Made by a program: the position numbers and the translations under genes. This document shows positions 49,871-57,326 of a stretch of DNA of 64,000 bases, piece after piece. The stretch is from NCBI RefSeq assembly GCF_042682545.1, contig NZ_JBHUHQ010000014.1; one strand, 5' to 3'. Origin of the DNA: Ornithinibacillus salinisoli. Its GTDB lineage: Bacteria > Bacillota > Bacilli > Bacillales > Amphibacillaceae. Every line of letters begins with the position of its first letter. Positions within the stretch are counted from its first letter, which is position 1. The notes below the pieces were generated by a model. It was given only the letters and a program-made list of their open reading frames with translations, was not told where the DNA came from and searched no databases.

Positions 49871-50236
49871 TCACTCCTTTTCAGTTGTAAACTCTACAAT
49901 TTCTATTTGATTTCCAGTGGGGTCTTCAATCACAAAGAAATATCCGGAAGGACAAGGCTTTGGTTCATCAAAAGTATTTTCACCTGTTTTGCTTTCAGTC
50001 TCGTAAAATCATCATGAATATTTTCGGATTGAATACCAAGTACAACATTAGATGGTGAGGGTGTATTTGTTTTTTCTATTTTTTCAAGTACTAAGGGAAT
50101 TCCATTATGTTCTAAGCTAATAATATTGTCCCCATAGACTTTTGAAACAGAGAAATCCAGTTGTTTCGTATAGAAGTTCAATGCCTTCTTTCATATCCTC
50201 TACCTTTATAGTTAAAACACAAACTTGGTTTAACAT
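49871..50236 (-). pseudogene. VOC family gene with two compensating frameshifts
   Basis: ATG 50236 with AAGGAGGAATATA opens LNQVCVLTIKVEDMKEGI; the next part is in a different frame (FYTKQLDFSVSKVYGDN to FTRLKAKQVK) and the last part returns to the first frame (ENTFDEPKPCPSGYFFVIED, then TGNQIEIVEFTTE). The shifts lie near 50185 and 49995. The parts join to a 121-residue VOC protein. Start and stop are in phase, so the net change is zero. It is a pseudogene unless the shifts are read errors. Confidence 0.75.
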
Positions 50237-50277
50237 TATATTCCTCCTTAAATTGTTATTACATATACTTTATCAGT

Positions 50278-51081
50278 TTAGTTGGCATTGTTTTTCTTCT
50301 TGTTTGCTTTGTTATCTTTTTCGAAAAGTAGCTTCGGTAAATTTATTAAAATCGGAGGATCATATGGTAACGGCTCTCGTAGTAAAATATGTACGGTTTC
50401 CGCGGTATTCTCTTGTATATGTATAGGTGTATCGGCCATACCACGCAAAGCATTATCCAATACAAAATAATTTATTGGGTTTATACTCCTTGATATTGCG
50501 GTAGCCATAATATAGTAGGTACCAAGCGGGATGTTAGTAAATGTACAGCTTTTTTCATGGTGACTAATTGCCGTGCCATGAATAGGGTTTTGGTCTGGAA
50601 TTGGCCGTGGGAATAGTCCAACAAATAATATTCCTTTAAAGGTTGATGGTATTTCTAGATGACATGTAATGGAAGGGTTTTGAATATCTATTTGAGTTAG
50701 TTCCTCTGAAAACTCAAATTCATTTATAAATTGATGTAAATCCTGAATGCTAGATTGAAATTGTTTTGGAGGAAGTCCCACAAACTTCTTGAATTTTGTG
50801 TTAAAACTACCCATACTCCGAAAACCAACATGTAATAATGTTTTTAAAATAGAGGAGGATGAGTTTATAAGAATTTCTTTCCCAGCCTCAATTCGTAAAG
50901 CTGATAAATAGTGCCGAGGCGAAACGCCAGTAATATCTTTAAAAATTCTACTAAAATGGTAAGGGCTATAGCCCACATGTTTTGCTAATGCTTCAGAAGT
51001 GATTTCTTCATCTATATGATTTTTCATATATTCAATAGCTTGTAAAACTACTTTTTTCTTTTCACTTGTCAGCTTGTTCAT
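50278..51081 (-). CDS. AraC family regulator with GyrI/effector-type C-terminus
   Basis: The 267-residue protein has the two helix-turn-helices at the N-terminus (residues 10-105: TSEALAKHVGYSPYHFSRIF and LKTLLHVGFRSMGSFNTKFK, with VGLPPKQFQ). Its C-terminal part is unlike the GyrI type and holds a beta-rich domain (LEIPSTFKGILFVGLFPRPI to HILLREPLPYDPPILINLPK). ATG 51081 follows GGGAGGTG. It probably heads an operon with the decayed VOC gene and the DUF899-VOC gene. Confidence 0.85.
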   Translation of the reverse strand: MNKLTSEKKKVVLQAIEYMKNHIDEEITSEALAKHVGYSPYHFSRIFKDITGVSPRHYLSALRIEAGKEILINSSSSILKTLLHVGFRSMGSFNTKFKKFVGLPPKQFQSSIQDLHQFINEFEFSEELTQIDIQNPSITCHLEIPSTFKGILFVGLFPRPIPDQNPIHGTAISHHEKSCTFTNIPLGTYYIMATAISRSINPINYFVLDNALRGMADTPIHIQENTAETVHILLREPLPYDPPILINLPKLLFEKDNKANKKKNNAN

Positions 51082-51285
51082 CTGCCTAACACCTCCCGCA
51101 TGTAACTCCCGTTCAGAATCGAAAGTGTATCTTAATATTTATAGATTCGATATCGAGAGGAAAAAATCCTACCACATTCAGATAAATTTTGATGTTATAT
51201 GTTGATACATTGCATTTTGAGCTAATTTTTTGAGAGCACTTGGGTATTATGATAAACTGTATCCACTTCAAATTGGAAAGGAAGG

Positions 51286-52116
51286 ATGACTTTGCAATAT
51301 ATAACTTTAAATAATGGTATAGAGATGCCACAACTTGGATTTGGTGTGTGGCAAGTTCCTGATAACGAAGCAACTCCTTCAGTAGCAAAAGCATTAGAAG
51401 TTGGGTACCGCTCCATAGATACAGCAAAAATATATAAAAATGAGGCTGGAGTTGGTAGGGCTTTAGCTGCATCAAATGTGCCTCGTGAAGAATTATTCAT
51501 TACAACCAAATTATGGAATAGTGATCAGGGGTATGAAAATACATTAAAGGCATTCGATGAAAGTTTAGAAAGACTTGGTTTGGACTACGTAGATTTATAT
51601 TTAATTCATTGGCCAACACCAGAATTTGATGAATATGTGGAAACTTATAAAGCGCTAGAAAAGTTATACAATGATGGACGTGTGAAAGCGATTGGCGTTT
51701 GTAACTTTAATATCGAGCATCTGCAACGATTATTAGATGAATGTGATATTGTACCAGCAGTAAATCAGGTGGAATGTCATCCGTACTTACAACAACCTGA
51801 ATTAAAATCATTCTGTAAAGAACATAACATTTACTTAGAAGCTTGGAGTCCACTTATGCAGGGTGGCGATGTATTAAATAATGAAGTAGTAAAAGGGATT
51901 GCCGAGAAACATAGCAAAACTCCTGCACAAGTTATTCTTCGTTGGCATTTACAGTATGAGAATATAGTTATTCCTAAATCTGTTACACCTGCACGTATCG
52001 AAGAAAACTTCCAGGTGTTTGATTTTGAGTTAACGATGGAAGATATGGAAGAAATGGCTAAACTAAACCGTAATCAGCGAAAAGGTCCTGAACCTAATGA
52101 AATGAATGTACGATAA
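51286..52116 (+). CDS. Aldo/keto reductase
   Basis: The 276-residue NADPH-dependent oxidoreductase has the AKR start LNNGIEMPQLGFGVWQ, the catalytic tyrosine and aspartate in GYRSIDTAKIYKNE, the lysine in ELFITTKLWN, the histidine in YLIHWP, and the cofactor loop IPKSVTPARIEEN. It is the AKR5-like YvgN/YtbE type, which reduces methylglyoxal and other aldehydes. The ATG 51286 touches the AAGGAAGG site; a TTG at 51292 with better spacing is an alternative. It is a single gene. Confidence 0.92.
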   Translation: MTLQYITLNNGIEMPQLGFGVWQVPDNEATPSVAKALEVGYRSIDTAKIYKNEAGVGRALAASNVPREELFITTKLWNSDQGYENTLKAFDESLERLGLDYVDLYLIHWPTPEFDEYVETYKALEKLYNDGRVKAIGVCNFNIEHLQRLLDECDIVPAVNQVECHPYLQQPELKSFCKEHNIYLEAWSPLMQGGDVLNNEVVKGIAEKHSKTPAQVILRWHLQYENIVIPKSVTPARIEENFQVFDFELTMEDMEEMAKLNRNQRKGPEPNEMNVR

Positions 52117-52136
52117 AAATAATATGTGATAGATAA

Positions 52137-52489
52137 GAGGCTGGAACAAAAGTGTTTTGGTCAAATAAAAATTCAAACTATGATTCAATTCTTTAATTAG
52201 AATTCGAATTAGTTTGGATTTTTCTTTTGGGTTATTTTCGTACTTTGTTGCTAATCATATATGGAATGCGAATTAACTTAAAAGATGGGGCGCTTCAGAA
52301 TAAAGTTCCCTTCGGTCGTTCATAGCAGTAATGAAAGCTCAAATGGTGAAGAGTAAATAACTAATGGTCACATTGCAGTTAATACGAATTTTCCATCAAC
52401 GACGAATTAAGGTCTAACCGTTGAAAAAAGTAGCATTGTAAATTTTCTATAGTAGAGTCGATGGTTTTAGTTATGCCCCAGCCTTTTTT
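52137..52489 (+). repeat. AGGCTGG-bounded repeat element
   Basis: The left end reads AGAGGCTGGAACAAAA and the right end GTTATGCCCCAGCCTTTTTT, so the ends form an imperfect inverted repeat (AGGCTGG/CCAGCC) about 350 bases apart. From general knowledge, sequences starting GAGGCTGGGACAAAA are a dispersed element in many Firmicutes. Its right end looks like a terminator (CCAGCC plus T-run). No gene is seen inside. Confidence 0.5.
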
Positions 52490-52517
52490 GAATACGGACT
52501 AACATGATCATGATACT
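52488..52517 (+). promoter_or_regulatory. Candidate promoter for the structured RNA/RNHCP unit
   Basis: TTGAAT, 18 bases, then GATACT gives a plausible sigma-A promoter. The predicted start (about 52524) falls just before the left arm of the 12-bp inverted repeat. A palindrome CATGATCATG lies in the spacer. Confidence 0.4.
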
Positions 52518-52523
52518 ATATAA

Positions 52524-52962
52524 GTATTGGGCAACATGCGAGAAAGAATATTTAAGGAGATGGTTGTAATAATCCATTTTACACTAACTCAAGATTAGGG
52601 GACGATTGCCAACGTCAGTGATACGAAACATACACTTACTAGTGGAAGGTGGATTAACATCCGTCTTACAGTGACTGGTACAAAAACGAAAACCAGTAGA
52701 GGTTCGGATATACAAATGAAATAGGTTGTATTGAAGCAGGAATTAGAAGTAATCGCTATCCCTAAAGGAAGGCGGTGAATTTGTCACTAGTTTCGTAAAG
52801 CCTGAGACTTACATCGGCAGATAGAGAGATAAACTTTTCTATCCTGCGTAAGTGAACTGAGGCATTTGCCATAAATTCTTGGTAAAAGCCAAGTTTACTA
52901 GTAAGGAAAAGTAACGGAACCCTGCCTCCATAGATTTTATTGAAAATCTAGGAGGTAATATC
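52524..52962 (+). ncRNA. Hairpin-rich structured leader RNA upstream of RNHCP gene
   Basis: No open frame of useful size lies here, yet stems follow one another: ACTGGT/ACCAGT (52674-52697), CGCTATCC/GGAAGGCG (52754-52774), GTGA/TCAC (52775-52787), ACTTAC+GCAG+ATAGA paired with TCTAT+CTGC+GTAAGT (52807-52853), CTTGG/CCAAG (52878-52893) and the SD hairpin (52925-52955). ACTAGTG (52640) can also pair with CACTAGT (52785). The composition differs from ordinary AT-rich spacers. I infer a cis-acting or free structured RNA of about 430 nt. I do not recognise it as a group I or II intron, a T-box or a known riboswitch. Confidence 0.5.
52925..52955 (+). promoter_or_regulatory. Hairpin sequestering the RNHCP Shine-Dalgarno
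   Basis: CCTCC-A-TAGATTTT pairs with AAAATCTA-GGAGG around an ATTG loop, a 13-bp stem with one bulged A. The 3' arm contains the AGGAGG ribosome site of the RNHCP gene, 7 bases before its TTG start. In this form translation would be off. Confidence 0.75.
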
Positions 52963-53280
52963 TTGAGTAAAAAAAGATTAAATAATGCATTTCAATGTGA
53001 GCAATGTGGTTTATTGGTAAAACCACTTACTAATGGTAGTTTTCGTAATCATTGTCCACAATGTCTCTACTCCAAACACCTTGATGAAATACCAGGCGAC
53101 CGGTCAAGTATTTGTAAAGGTCTCATGGAACCAATTGAGGTAGTTTATCACACAAAAAAAGGATATCAAATTGTGCATAAATGTATTTCATGTGGCAAGA
53201 TTCGTAGAAATATTGTTGCAGTAGATACAGAGCAAGAAGATAATTTATTTTCTTTTATGAACAGTAATATAAGTTTATAA
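52963..53280 (+). CDS. RNHCP-domain zinc-ribbon protein
   Basis: The 105-residue protein has the RNHCP family signature: FQCEQCGLLVKPLTNG (first CxxC), SFRNHCPQCLYSKHLDEIPG (the name-giving RNHCP and CPxC), DRSSICKGLMEPIEV and VHKCISCGKIRRN (last CxxC). Six or more cysteines make two zinc knuckles. The start is TTG 52963 behind a perfect AGGAGG, which is buried in a hairpin. It is the only gene inside the inverted-repeat bounded unit. The function of RNHCP proteins is unknown; nucleic acid binding is suggested by the fold. Confidence 0.88.
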   Translation: MSKKRLNNAFQCEQCGLLVKPLTNGSFRNHCPQCLYSKHLDEIPGDRSSICKGLMEPIEVVYHTKKGYQIVHKCISCGKIRRNIVAVDTEQEDNLFSFMNSNISL

Positions 53281-53315
53281 TACCTTAAGCATGTTGCCCA
53301 AATTTTAATAACACA

Positions 53316-53356
53316 CAAAAAAAGTGTAGAGGGTAATTAATCTCTACACTTTTAAT
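53316..53356. terminator. Bidirectional terminator after the RNHCP unit
   Basis: AAAAGTGTAGAG and CTCTACACTTTT pair over 12 bp, with A/T runs on both sides, between convergent genes. Confidence 0.85.
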
Positions 53357-53357
53357 G

Positions 53358-53849
53358 TTATTTACTATTTCTTTGGCCATGCAAAACAACTTCTGCTGCT
53401 TCTGGTGAATATCTTTTTAAGATATCGATCGATTCATCTTCTAATACACCACCAACATAGTTATGAACGCGTTGTTTTATGTATGGATTTGATGCAATGA
53501 AAGGTTCCATATCCATATATTTATCCTCAACCGCAAATACAATATTTCGAATGTTTGCCATTACGATGGTAGATAAACACATCACACATGGTTCAACTGT
53601 TGAATAAATGATGCATTCTCTTGCATGTTTCCGTAAATAGGACGCGTTTTTGTTTATTGTATTAATTTCAGCGTGTGCGACATTACTATCGGCTGTTTCA
53701 ATACTATTGGCTCCTCGAGCAATTATTACACCATTATGTATAATGACCGATCCGATTGGCCGATCTCCGCGAATTCCTGCTTTTTCAGCTTCTATCAATG
53801 CTTCTTTCATAAATGTTTGATGGTCAAGTGTGTCGAAGTTCTTTAACAT
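53358..53849 (-). CDS. Nucleoside/guanine deaminase family protein
   Basis: The 163-residue zinc enzyme of the cytidine/deoxycytidylate deaminase fold has AHAEINTI (His and catalytic Glu) and VEPCVMCLSTIV (two Cys), as in guanine deaminase and related nucleoside deaminases. The GDRPIGSVIIHNGVIIARG block is typical. It starts at ATG 53849 behind GGGGGG. The preferred base cannot be told; it lacks the extra features of TadA. Confidence 0.88.
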   Translation of the reverse strand: MLKNFDTLDHQTFMKEALIEAEKAGIRGDRPIGSVIIHNGVIIARGANSIETADSNVAHAEINTINKNASYLRKHARECIIYSTVEPCVMCLSTIVMANIRNIVFAVEDKYMDMEPFIASNPYIKQRVHNYVGGVLEDESIDILKRYSPEAAEVVLHGQRNSK

Positions 53850-53981
53850 GTTGCCCCCCCTATAATTTTGAATAGTAGAATTATTATCTCATATTCACTA
53901 TTTGCTAACAATAAGGGCTTCGGAGTGCTTTCTGGGAGGGCACCAACGGACATTAGGTTATTTCAATCAAGAAAATCTGAT

Positions 53982-54029
53982 AAACTAAAAATGGAGATAC
54001 GAATCAATTGCGAGTCGTTTCTCCATTTT
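53982..54029 (-). terminator. Terminator of the multi-helix membrane protein gene
   Basis: AAAATGGAGA pairs with TCTCCATTTT around a long loop of 23 bases; the minus strand continues TTTTTAG. Confidence 0.6.
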
Positions 54030-54077
54030 GCAATTCACAAACCCGATGGATAATCGGGAAAATCTTATCAACTATGA

Positions 54078-54692
54078 TTAAAAAATATAGTAAATAAGTC
54101 TGTAACCGAGGTAGAACCCAATTATAAACAGACTGGCTGTTTGCAGATTATTTCGCGCAACAAATAAATAAGATATCATAAATACGGAAAGATATAAAAA
54201 TGTAAACGCTAAGGAACTAATCCATGAATGTATTGTAATATCAATAATCTCAAGAGGAATAGAACATATAATCAATATGCTTGGTACAACCAACATTGCA
54301 CCTAATTTTTCCATAAAGAAATTAAGATCGTAATGGTTTCCTTGTTTATTAGCAAAGTGTTTAAAAGCTGCCAATAAAATAGCAATTGCAATAAGATAGG
54401 AAATCCCTCTACTTAAATAATTAAATATACTTCCAAAATCCCAGTCATAACGGTTAACTAATATTAGTCTTCCAACAAGTGAATTTATCATCACCAATAC
54501 ACTAAAGACTACTATATTAATCAGACCATATGTATGATACCCTTTTGATTCAGGTGATAAGACGCTGTCCGTTTTTTTTATGGATTGTATTAAAAAATCT
54601 ATGTAAGTAATATCAGGTGTGTTTTTTTCACCTCCTTCTTCCTTTTTTTGAGAATTTGCATGTTCTACTACTCCACTCTTGTTCGTATCCAT
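54078..54692 (-). CDS. Multi-helix membrane protein of unknown function
   Basis: The 204-residue protein has a polar N-terminus of about 55 residues and then five or six hydrophobic helices (INIVVFSVLVMINSLVG, ISYLIAIAILLAAF, LGAMLVVPSILIICS, WISSLAFTFLYLSVFMISY, TASLFIIGFYLGYRLI). It resembles Yip1-type membrane proteins of Bacillus that often carry a zinc ribbon in front, but no ribbon is present here. ATG 54692 follows GGAGG. The function is unknown. Confidence 0.75.
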   Translation of the reverse strand: MDTNKSGVVEHANSQKKEEGGEKNTPDITYIDFLIQSIKKTDSVLSPESKGYHTYGLINIVVFSVLVMINSLVGRLILVNRYDWDFGSIFNYLSRGISYLIAIAILLAAFKHFANKQGNHYDLNFFMEKLGAMLVVPSILIICSIPLEIIDITIHSWISSLAFTFLYLSVFMISYLFVARNNLQTASLFIIGFYLGYRLIYYIF

Positions 54693-54882
54693 CCGTTTTC
54701 CTCCTCATAAATTAATATACTTTTATCATAAGTTATTTTTAATATTTTTGTATCCTTTATGGAAAAAATAGGAATAATTACCTAAAAATCATCGGAAAGT
54801 GTTTCCTTTTTGGAATTTTTATAATACTATAGGGTAGAAGAAAGAAATAAGGTTTCATCCATTTGAAAGGAAGTGATGTTTT

Positions 54883-54951
54883 ATGACAGTAATTAACGTA
54901 TTAAATGTAAATAAAACTGTAGGAATCAAAATGGAGGAACTGTCGGTTTAA
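54883..54951 (+). CDS. Putative 22-residue leader peptide before the GTPase gene
   Basis: AAAGGAAGTGATG, close to the full anti-Shine-Dalgarno complement, precedes ATG 54883. The frame encodes MTVINVLNVNKTVGIKMEEL and two more residues. The GTPase gene starts 37 bases after its stop. An A-plus-leader arrangement could couple or attenuate translation. No homology is recognised. Confidence 0.4.
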   Translation: MTVINVLNVNKTVGIKMEELSV

Positions 54952-54988
54952 ATAGACTTTCCTCCAACATTCAAGGAGGAAAATAGTA

Positions 54989-56050
54989 TTGAGTAAACTA
55001 GAAAATCTTGGTTGGGTGCCATCCGACCAAGTTGATGAAGATGTTATAGCACGTGTAATTACCGTACAAAAAAATAGTTATCGGATATCCGATGGAACAA
55101 TGGATTATTTTGGGCATTTAAGTGGAAAGTTTATTAATGAAGCGGAAAGCTCATTAGATTATCCAGCTGTTGGAGACTGGGTCGAGGTTCACAAATCAGT
55201 AGATGAGCAAAAGGCAGTTATAAAGCGGATACTGCCAAGAAAAAGTCAGTTTGTTCGTCAAGTTGCTGGATTAAGGTCAGATGCTCAAGTTGTTGCTACG
55301 AATATCGATACCGTTTTTATAGTGAATTCCATTAATCAAGATTTAAATTTGCGAAGGATAGAGCGATATATATTACTGGCATATGAGAGTGGAGCATCAC
55401 CTGTTATTTTGTTAACAAAAAAAGATTCTTGTTCACCAGATGAAGCAGCCGATGCTTTGTCACAGGTAGGGGAAGTTGCTCTTGGAGTTCCGATTATTAT
55501 GTTGAGTAATGTAACGCAAGAAGGTATTGATGAATTCCATCACTATTTAGAACCGAAAAAAACAGCAGCGTTACTAGGTTCTTCTGGGGTAGGTAAATCC
55601 ACTTTAGTAAACACGTTGTTAGGTAAAGAAGTCCAAGTGACTAATGATATTCGTGAAGATGATAGTAAAGGACGTCACACAACAACACATCGTGAAATGT
55701 TTGTACTTCCTAATGGAGCTATGTTAATTGATACTCCAGGAATGAGGGAATTGCAATTATGGGATGGTGAATCCGCAATGGAAGCCACCTTCCAAGATAT
55801 AGAAGTGTTAGAAGAAGCATGCCGATTTAATGACTGCCAACATGATTCAGAGCCAGGTTGTCGCATTCAAGAAGCCTTAGAGCAAGGTGAATTATCTAGG
55901 GATCGTTATCAAAGTTTTTTAAAACTTAAACGTGAAATTGCATTTGAAAAAAGAAAGCAAGATAAGAAGTTACAACTAGAAGAAAAAAACAAATGGAAAA
56001 AGGCAAAGAAATCGCGACAAGAAAAATATAACTTTGAAAAACAGCGGTGA
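54989..56050 (+). CDS. rsgA: Ribosome-associated GTPase, RsgA/YjeQ family
   Basis: The 353-residue circularly permuted GTPase has an N-terminal OB fold (VIARVITVQKNSYRISDGTM), G4 LLTKKDSC (NKxD variant TKKD), G1 GSSGVGKSTLVN near residue 195, G3 IDTPGMREL and a zinc motif at the C-terminus (CRFNDCQHDSEPGCRI). It should act in 30S subunit maturation. The start is TTG 54989 after AAGGAGG. Length exceeds the 290-residue YloQ type and the C-terminus is very basic. It is possibly a second RsgA copy, since it is not next to the prkC-rpe cluster. Confidence 0.88.
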   Translation: MSKLENLGWVPSDQVDEDVIARVITVQKNSYRISDGTMDYFGHLSGKFINEAESSLDYPAVGDWVEVHKSVDEQKAVIKRILPRKSQFVRQVAGLRSDAQVVATNIDTVFIVNSINQDLNLRRIERYILLAYESGASPVILLTKKDSCSPDEAADALSQVGEVALGVPIIMLSNVTQEGIDEFHHYLEPKKTAALLGSSGVGKSTLVNTLLGKEVQVTNDIREDDSKGRHTTTHREMFVLPNGAMLIDTPGMRELQLWDGESAMEATFQDIEVLEEACRFNDCQHDSEPGCRIQEALEQGELSRDRYQSFLKLKREIAFEKRKQDKKLQLEEKNKWKKAKKSRQEKYNFEKQR

Positions 56051-56056
56051 TAATAT

Positions 56057-56087
56057 AAAAATCTCCTCCATATAGGGGGAGATTTTT
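56057..56087. terminator. Bidirectional terminator
   Basis: AAAAATCTCC(TCC) pairs with GG(GG)GGAGATTTTT; T-runs stand on both strands between convergent genes. Confidence 0.85.
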
Positions 56088-56631
56088 ATATGTTTGGAAA
56101 TACACGCTTTACTGCTTCCTCATACGCCATGAAGTAACTAGGTGCTTCTGATTTCTTTAAACCCTGATACATGTTCTCAGCAATAGAGCGGTTGTACCAT
56201 GCTTGTTTATCCATACCTGCATTAAATTTTTCCCAAACAACATCCCCTTGTTCTTTGAGGTCTTTTTCTAATCCGAGTAAATTATCTAATTTATCCGCAA
56301 CGATTAAGTATTTCACCTCTTTTTTAGCTGTTTTAATTGTTTCGATTGTATGTTGTTTCCGTTCTTGCCAGGATTTAGATTTATCTTCCGTATGGGCAGC
56401 AACTAGTTCAGCCACTGTAGTTCCGAATTTCTCTTCAATGTCCTCTATTTCATAGACAGTATCCTCGACTACATCATGCAGATAACCCGCACAAACGAGT
56501 TCTTCTGAACAGCCTGCTTGCTCTAAGCGTTCTGCTACACGTATAGGATGGGTAATATATGGGGCATCGGAATTTTTTCGTTTCTGCCCCTCATGTGCTT
56601 TTTCTGCAAATGCCTTTGCATCATCTTTCAC
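56086..56631 (-). CDS. HD-domain hydrolase, MESH1/SpoT-hydrolase-like
   Basis: The 181-residue protein reads EKAHEGQKRKNSDAPYITHP at the start, then GYLHDVVEDTVYEIEDIEE (HD metal motif), and LIVADKLDNL. This is the stand-alone HD domain of the RelA/SpoT hydrolase kind (MESH1-like), which removes pyrophosphate from (p)ppGpp in some members. No synthetase domain is attached. ATG 56631 lies 15 bases after the stop of the TetR gene, so both are probably in one operon. Confidence 0.85.
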   Translation of the reverse strand: MKDDAKAFAEKAHEGQKRKNSDAPYITHPIRVAERLEQAGCSEELVCAGYLHDVVEDTVYEIEDIEEKFGTTVAELVAAHTEDKSKSWQERKQHTIETIKTAKKEVKYLIVADKLDNLLGLEKDLKEQGDVVWEKFNAGMDKQAWYNRSIAENMYQGLKKSEAPSYFMAYEEAVKRVFPNI

Positions 56632-56646
56632 TTTATTTTACTCCTC

Positions 56647-57246
56647 TCAAGACTCCGATTTACAGAGTGAATGTAGATGGTATTTTAATGTATGGATCAT
56701 TTTATCTTTTGTGAAGGTTTTAGGATGTAGTAGATGATGTAGGGCTAGTCCATCCAATAATGCATGTAATCGATCAACTTCTACCTCTAAGTCTAAGTCG
56801 TCTTTTGCGAGGTTAAGTATCTGTAGAGTTTGAACGACATTACCTATTCCTTGGTGCATTTCGTTGTACACTTTTTCACTTAAAGGTTCGAGTTTGGAAT
56901 CGACGAGTGTTTTTGCGGAAAAAACAAACCACACCTCCATTTCAATTCGTCTATCCTCATCAATTGGTAATAATTCACCGAGAGCATCGGCTAACTTTTC
57001 TAAAGGTGGACCATCGTAGCTTTTATTATGTGTTCGTTGTTTCACACGCTCGGAAACTAATTCCATTGAATATAATAATAGCTCTGATTGTGTTGAAAAA
57101 TAATGACGCAAGGACCCTACGGACAGTCCGGCCGTTTTAGCTATTTTCCGAACTGTAGCTTGTTCAAGACCATCCTCTATTATAACCTTCCATGTCGCTT
57201 CTGCAATTTGAATTTTTCGTTTCTTATGATCAACTATTTTAGGCAT
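56647..57246 (-). CDS. TetR family regulator (BetI-like C-terminus)
   Basis: The 199-residue regulator has the helix-turn-helix near residues 12-58 (QIAEATWKVIIEDGLEQATV, RKIAKTAGLSVGSLRHYFST) and a BetI-type C-terminal helical domain (EVDRLHALLDGLALHHLLHP). It is divergent from a membrane protein gene, with palindromic AT-rich sequence between, so it likely represses that gene and its own operon. Confidence 0.88.
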   Translation of the reverse strand: MPKIVDHKKRKIQIAEATWKVIIEDGLEQATVRKIAKTAGLSVGSLRHYFSTQSELLLYSMELVSERVKQRTHNKSYDGPPLEKLADALGELLPIDEDRRIEMEVWFVFSAKTLVDSKLEPLSEKVYNEMHQGIGNVVQTLQILNLAKDDLDLEVEVDRLHALLDGLALHHLLHPKTFTKDKMIHTLKYHLHSLCKSES

Positions 57247-57248
57247 AT

Positions 57249-57316
57249 TGTTATTTTAACACACTTGTATTAATAAAATAAGTTTGGTATTATTTAATAC
57301 GGTTGTATTAAAAAAG
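57249..57316. promoter_or_regulatory. Divergent TetR operator/promoter region
   Basis: Repeats related to TTGTATTAA occur twice on the plus strand (57267 and 57305 regions) and inverted as TTTAATAC in between. This fits a TetR operator covering divergent promoters. Exact boxes are uncertain. Confidence 0.4.
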
Positions 57317-57326
57317 GGGGATAATA

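Larger units (their letters stand above)
52528..53300 (+). other. 773-bp unit bounded by perfect 12-bp inverted repeat
   Basis: TGGGCAACATGC at 52528-52539 is exactly complementary to GCATGTTGCCCA at 53289-53300. The arms enclose the structured leader and the RNHCP gene with nothing else. In RNA they would form a closing helix bringing the 5' end next to the 3' end. A terminator follows 20 bases later. No target duplication is visible at the flanks. Confidence 0.6.

Noticed and set aside
52700..52715. tRNA-like T-loop GGTTCGGAT in the leader RNA
   Set aside because: The flanking bases do not pair as a T-arm and no acceptor stem is present.
52524..52962. Group I or group II intron, T-box or HEARO RNA
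   Set aside because: I found no intron 5' GUGYG or domain V, no group I core, no T-box sequence GGGTGGNACCGCG, and no HNH endonuclease; the gene is an RNHCP zinc-ribbon protein. A covariance search would be needed to be certain.
52528..53300. Insertion sequence with terminal repeats
   Set aside because: No transposase is encoded and no target-site duplication is visible; the repeat is better explained as an RNA closing helix, though a non-autonomous element cannot be excluded.
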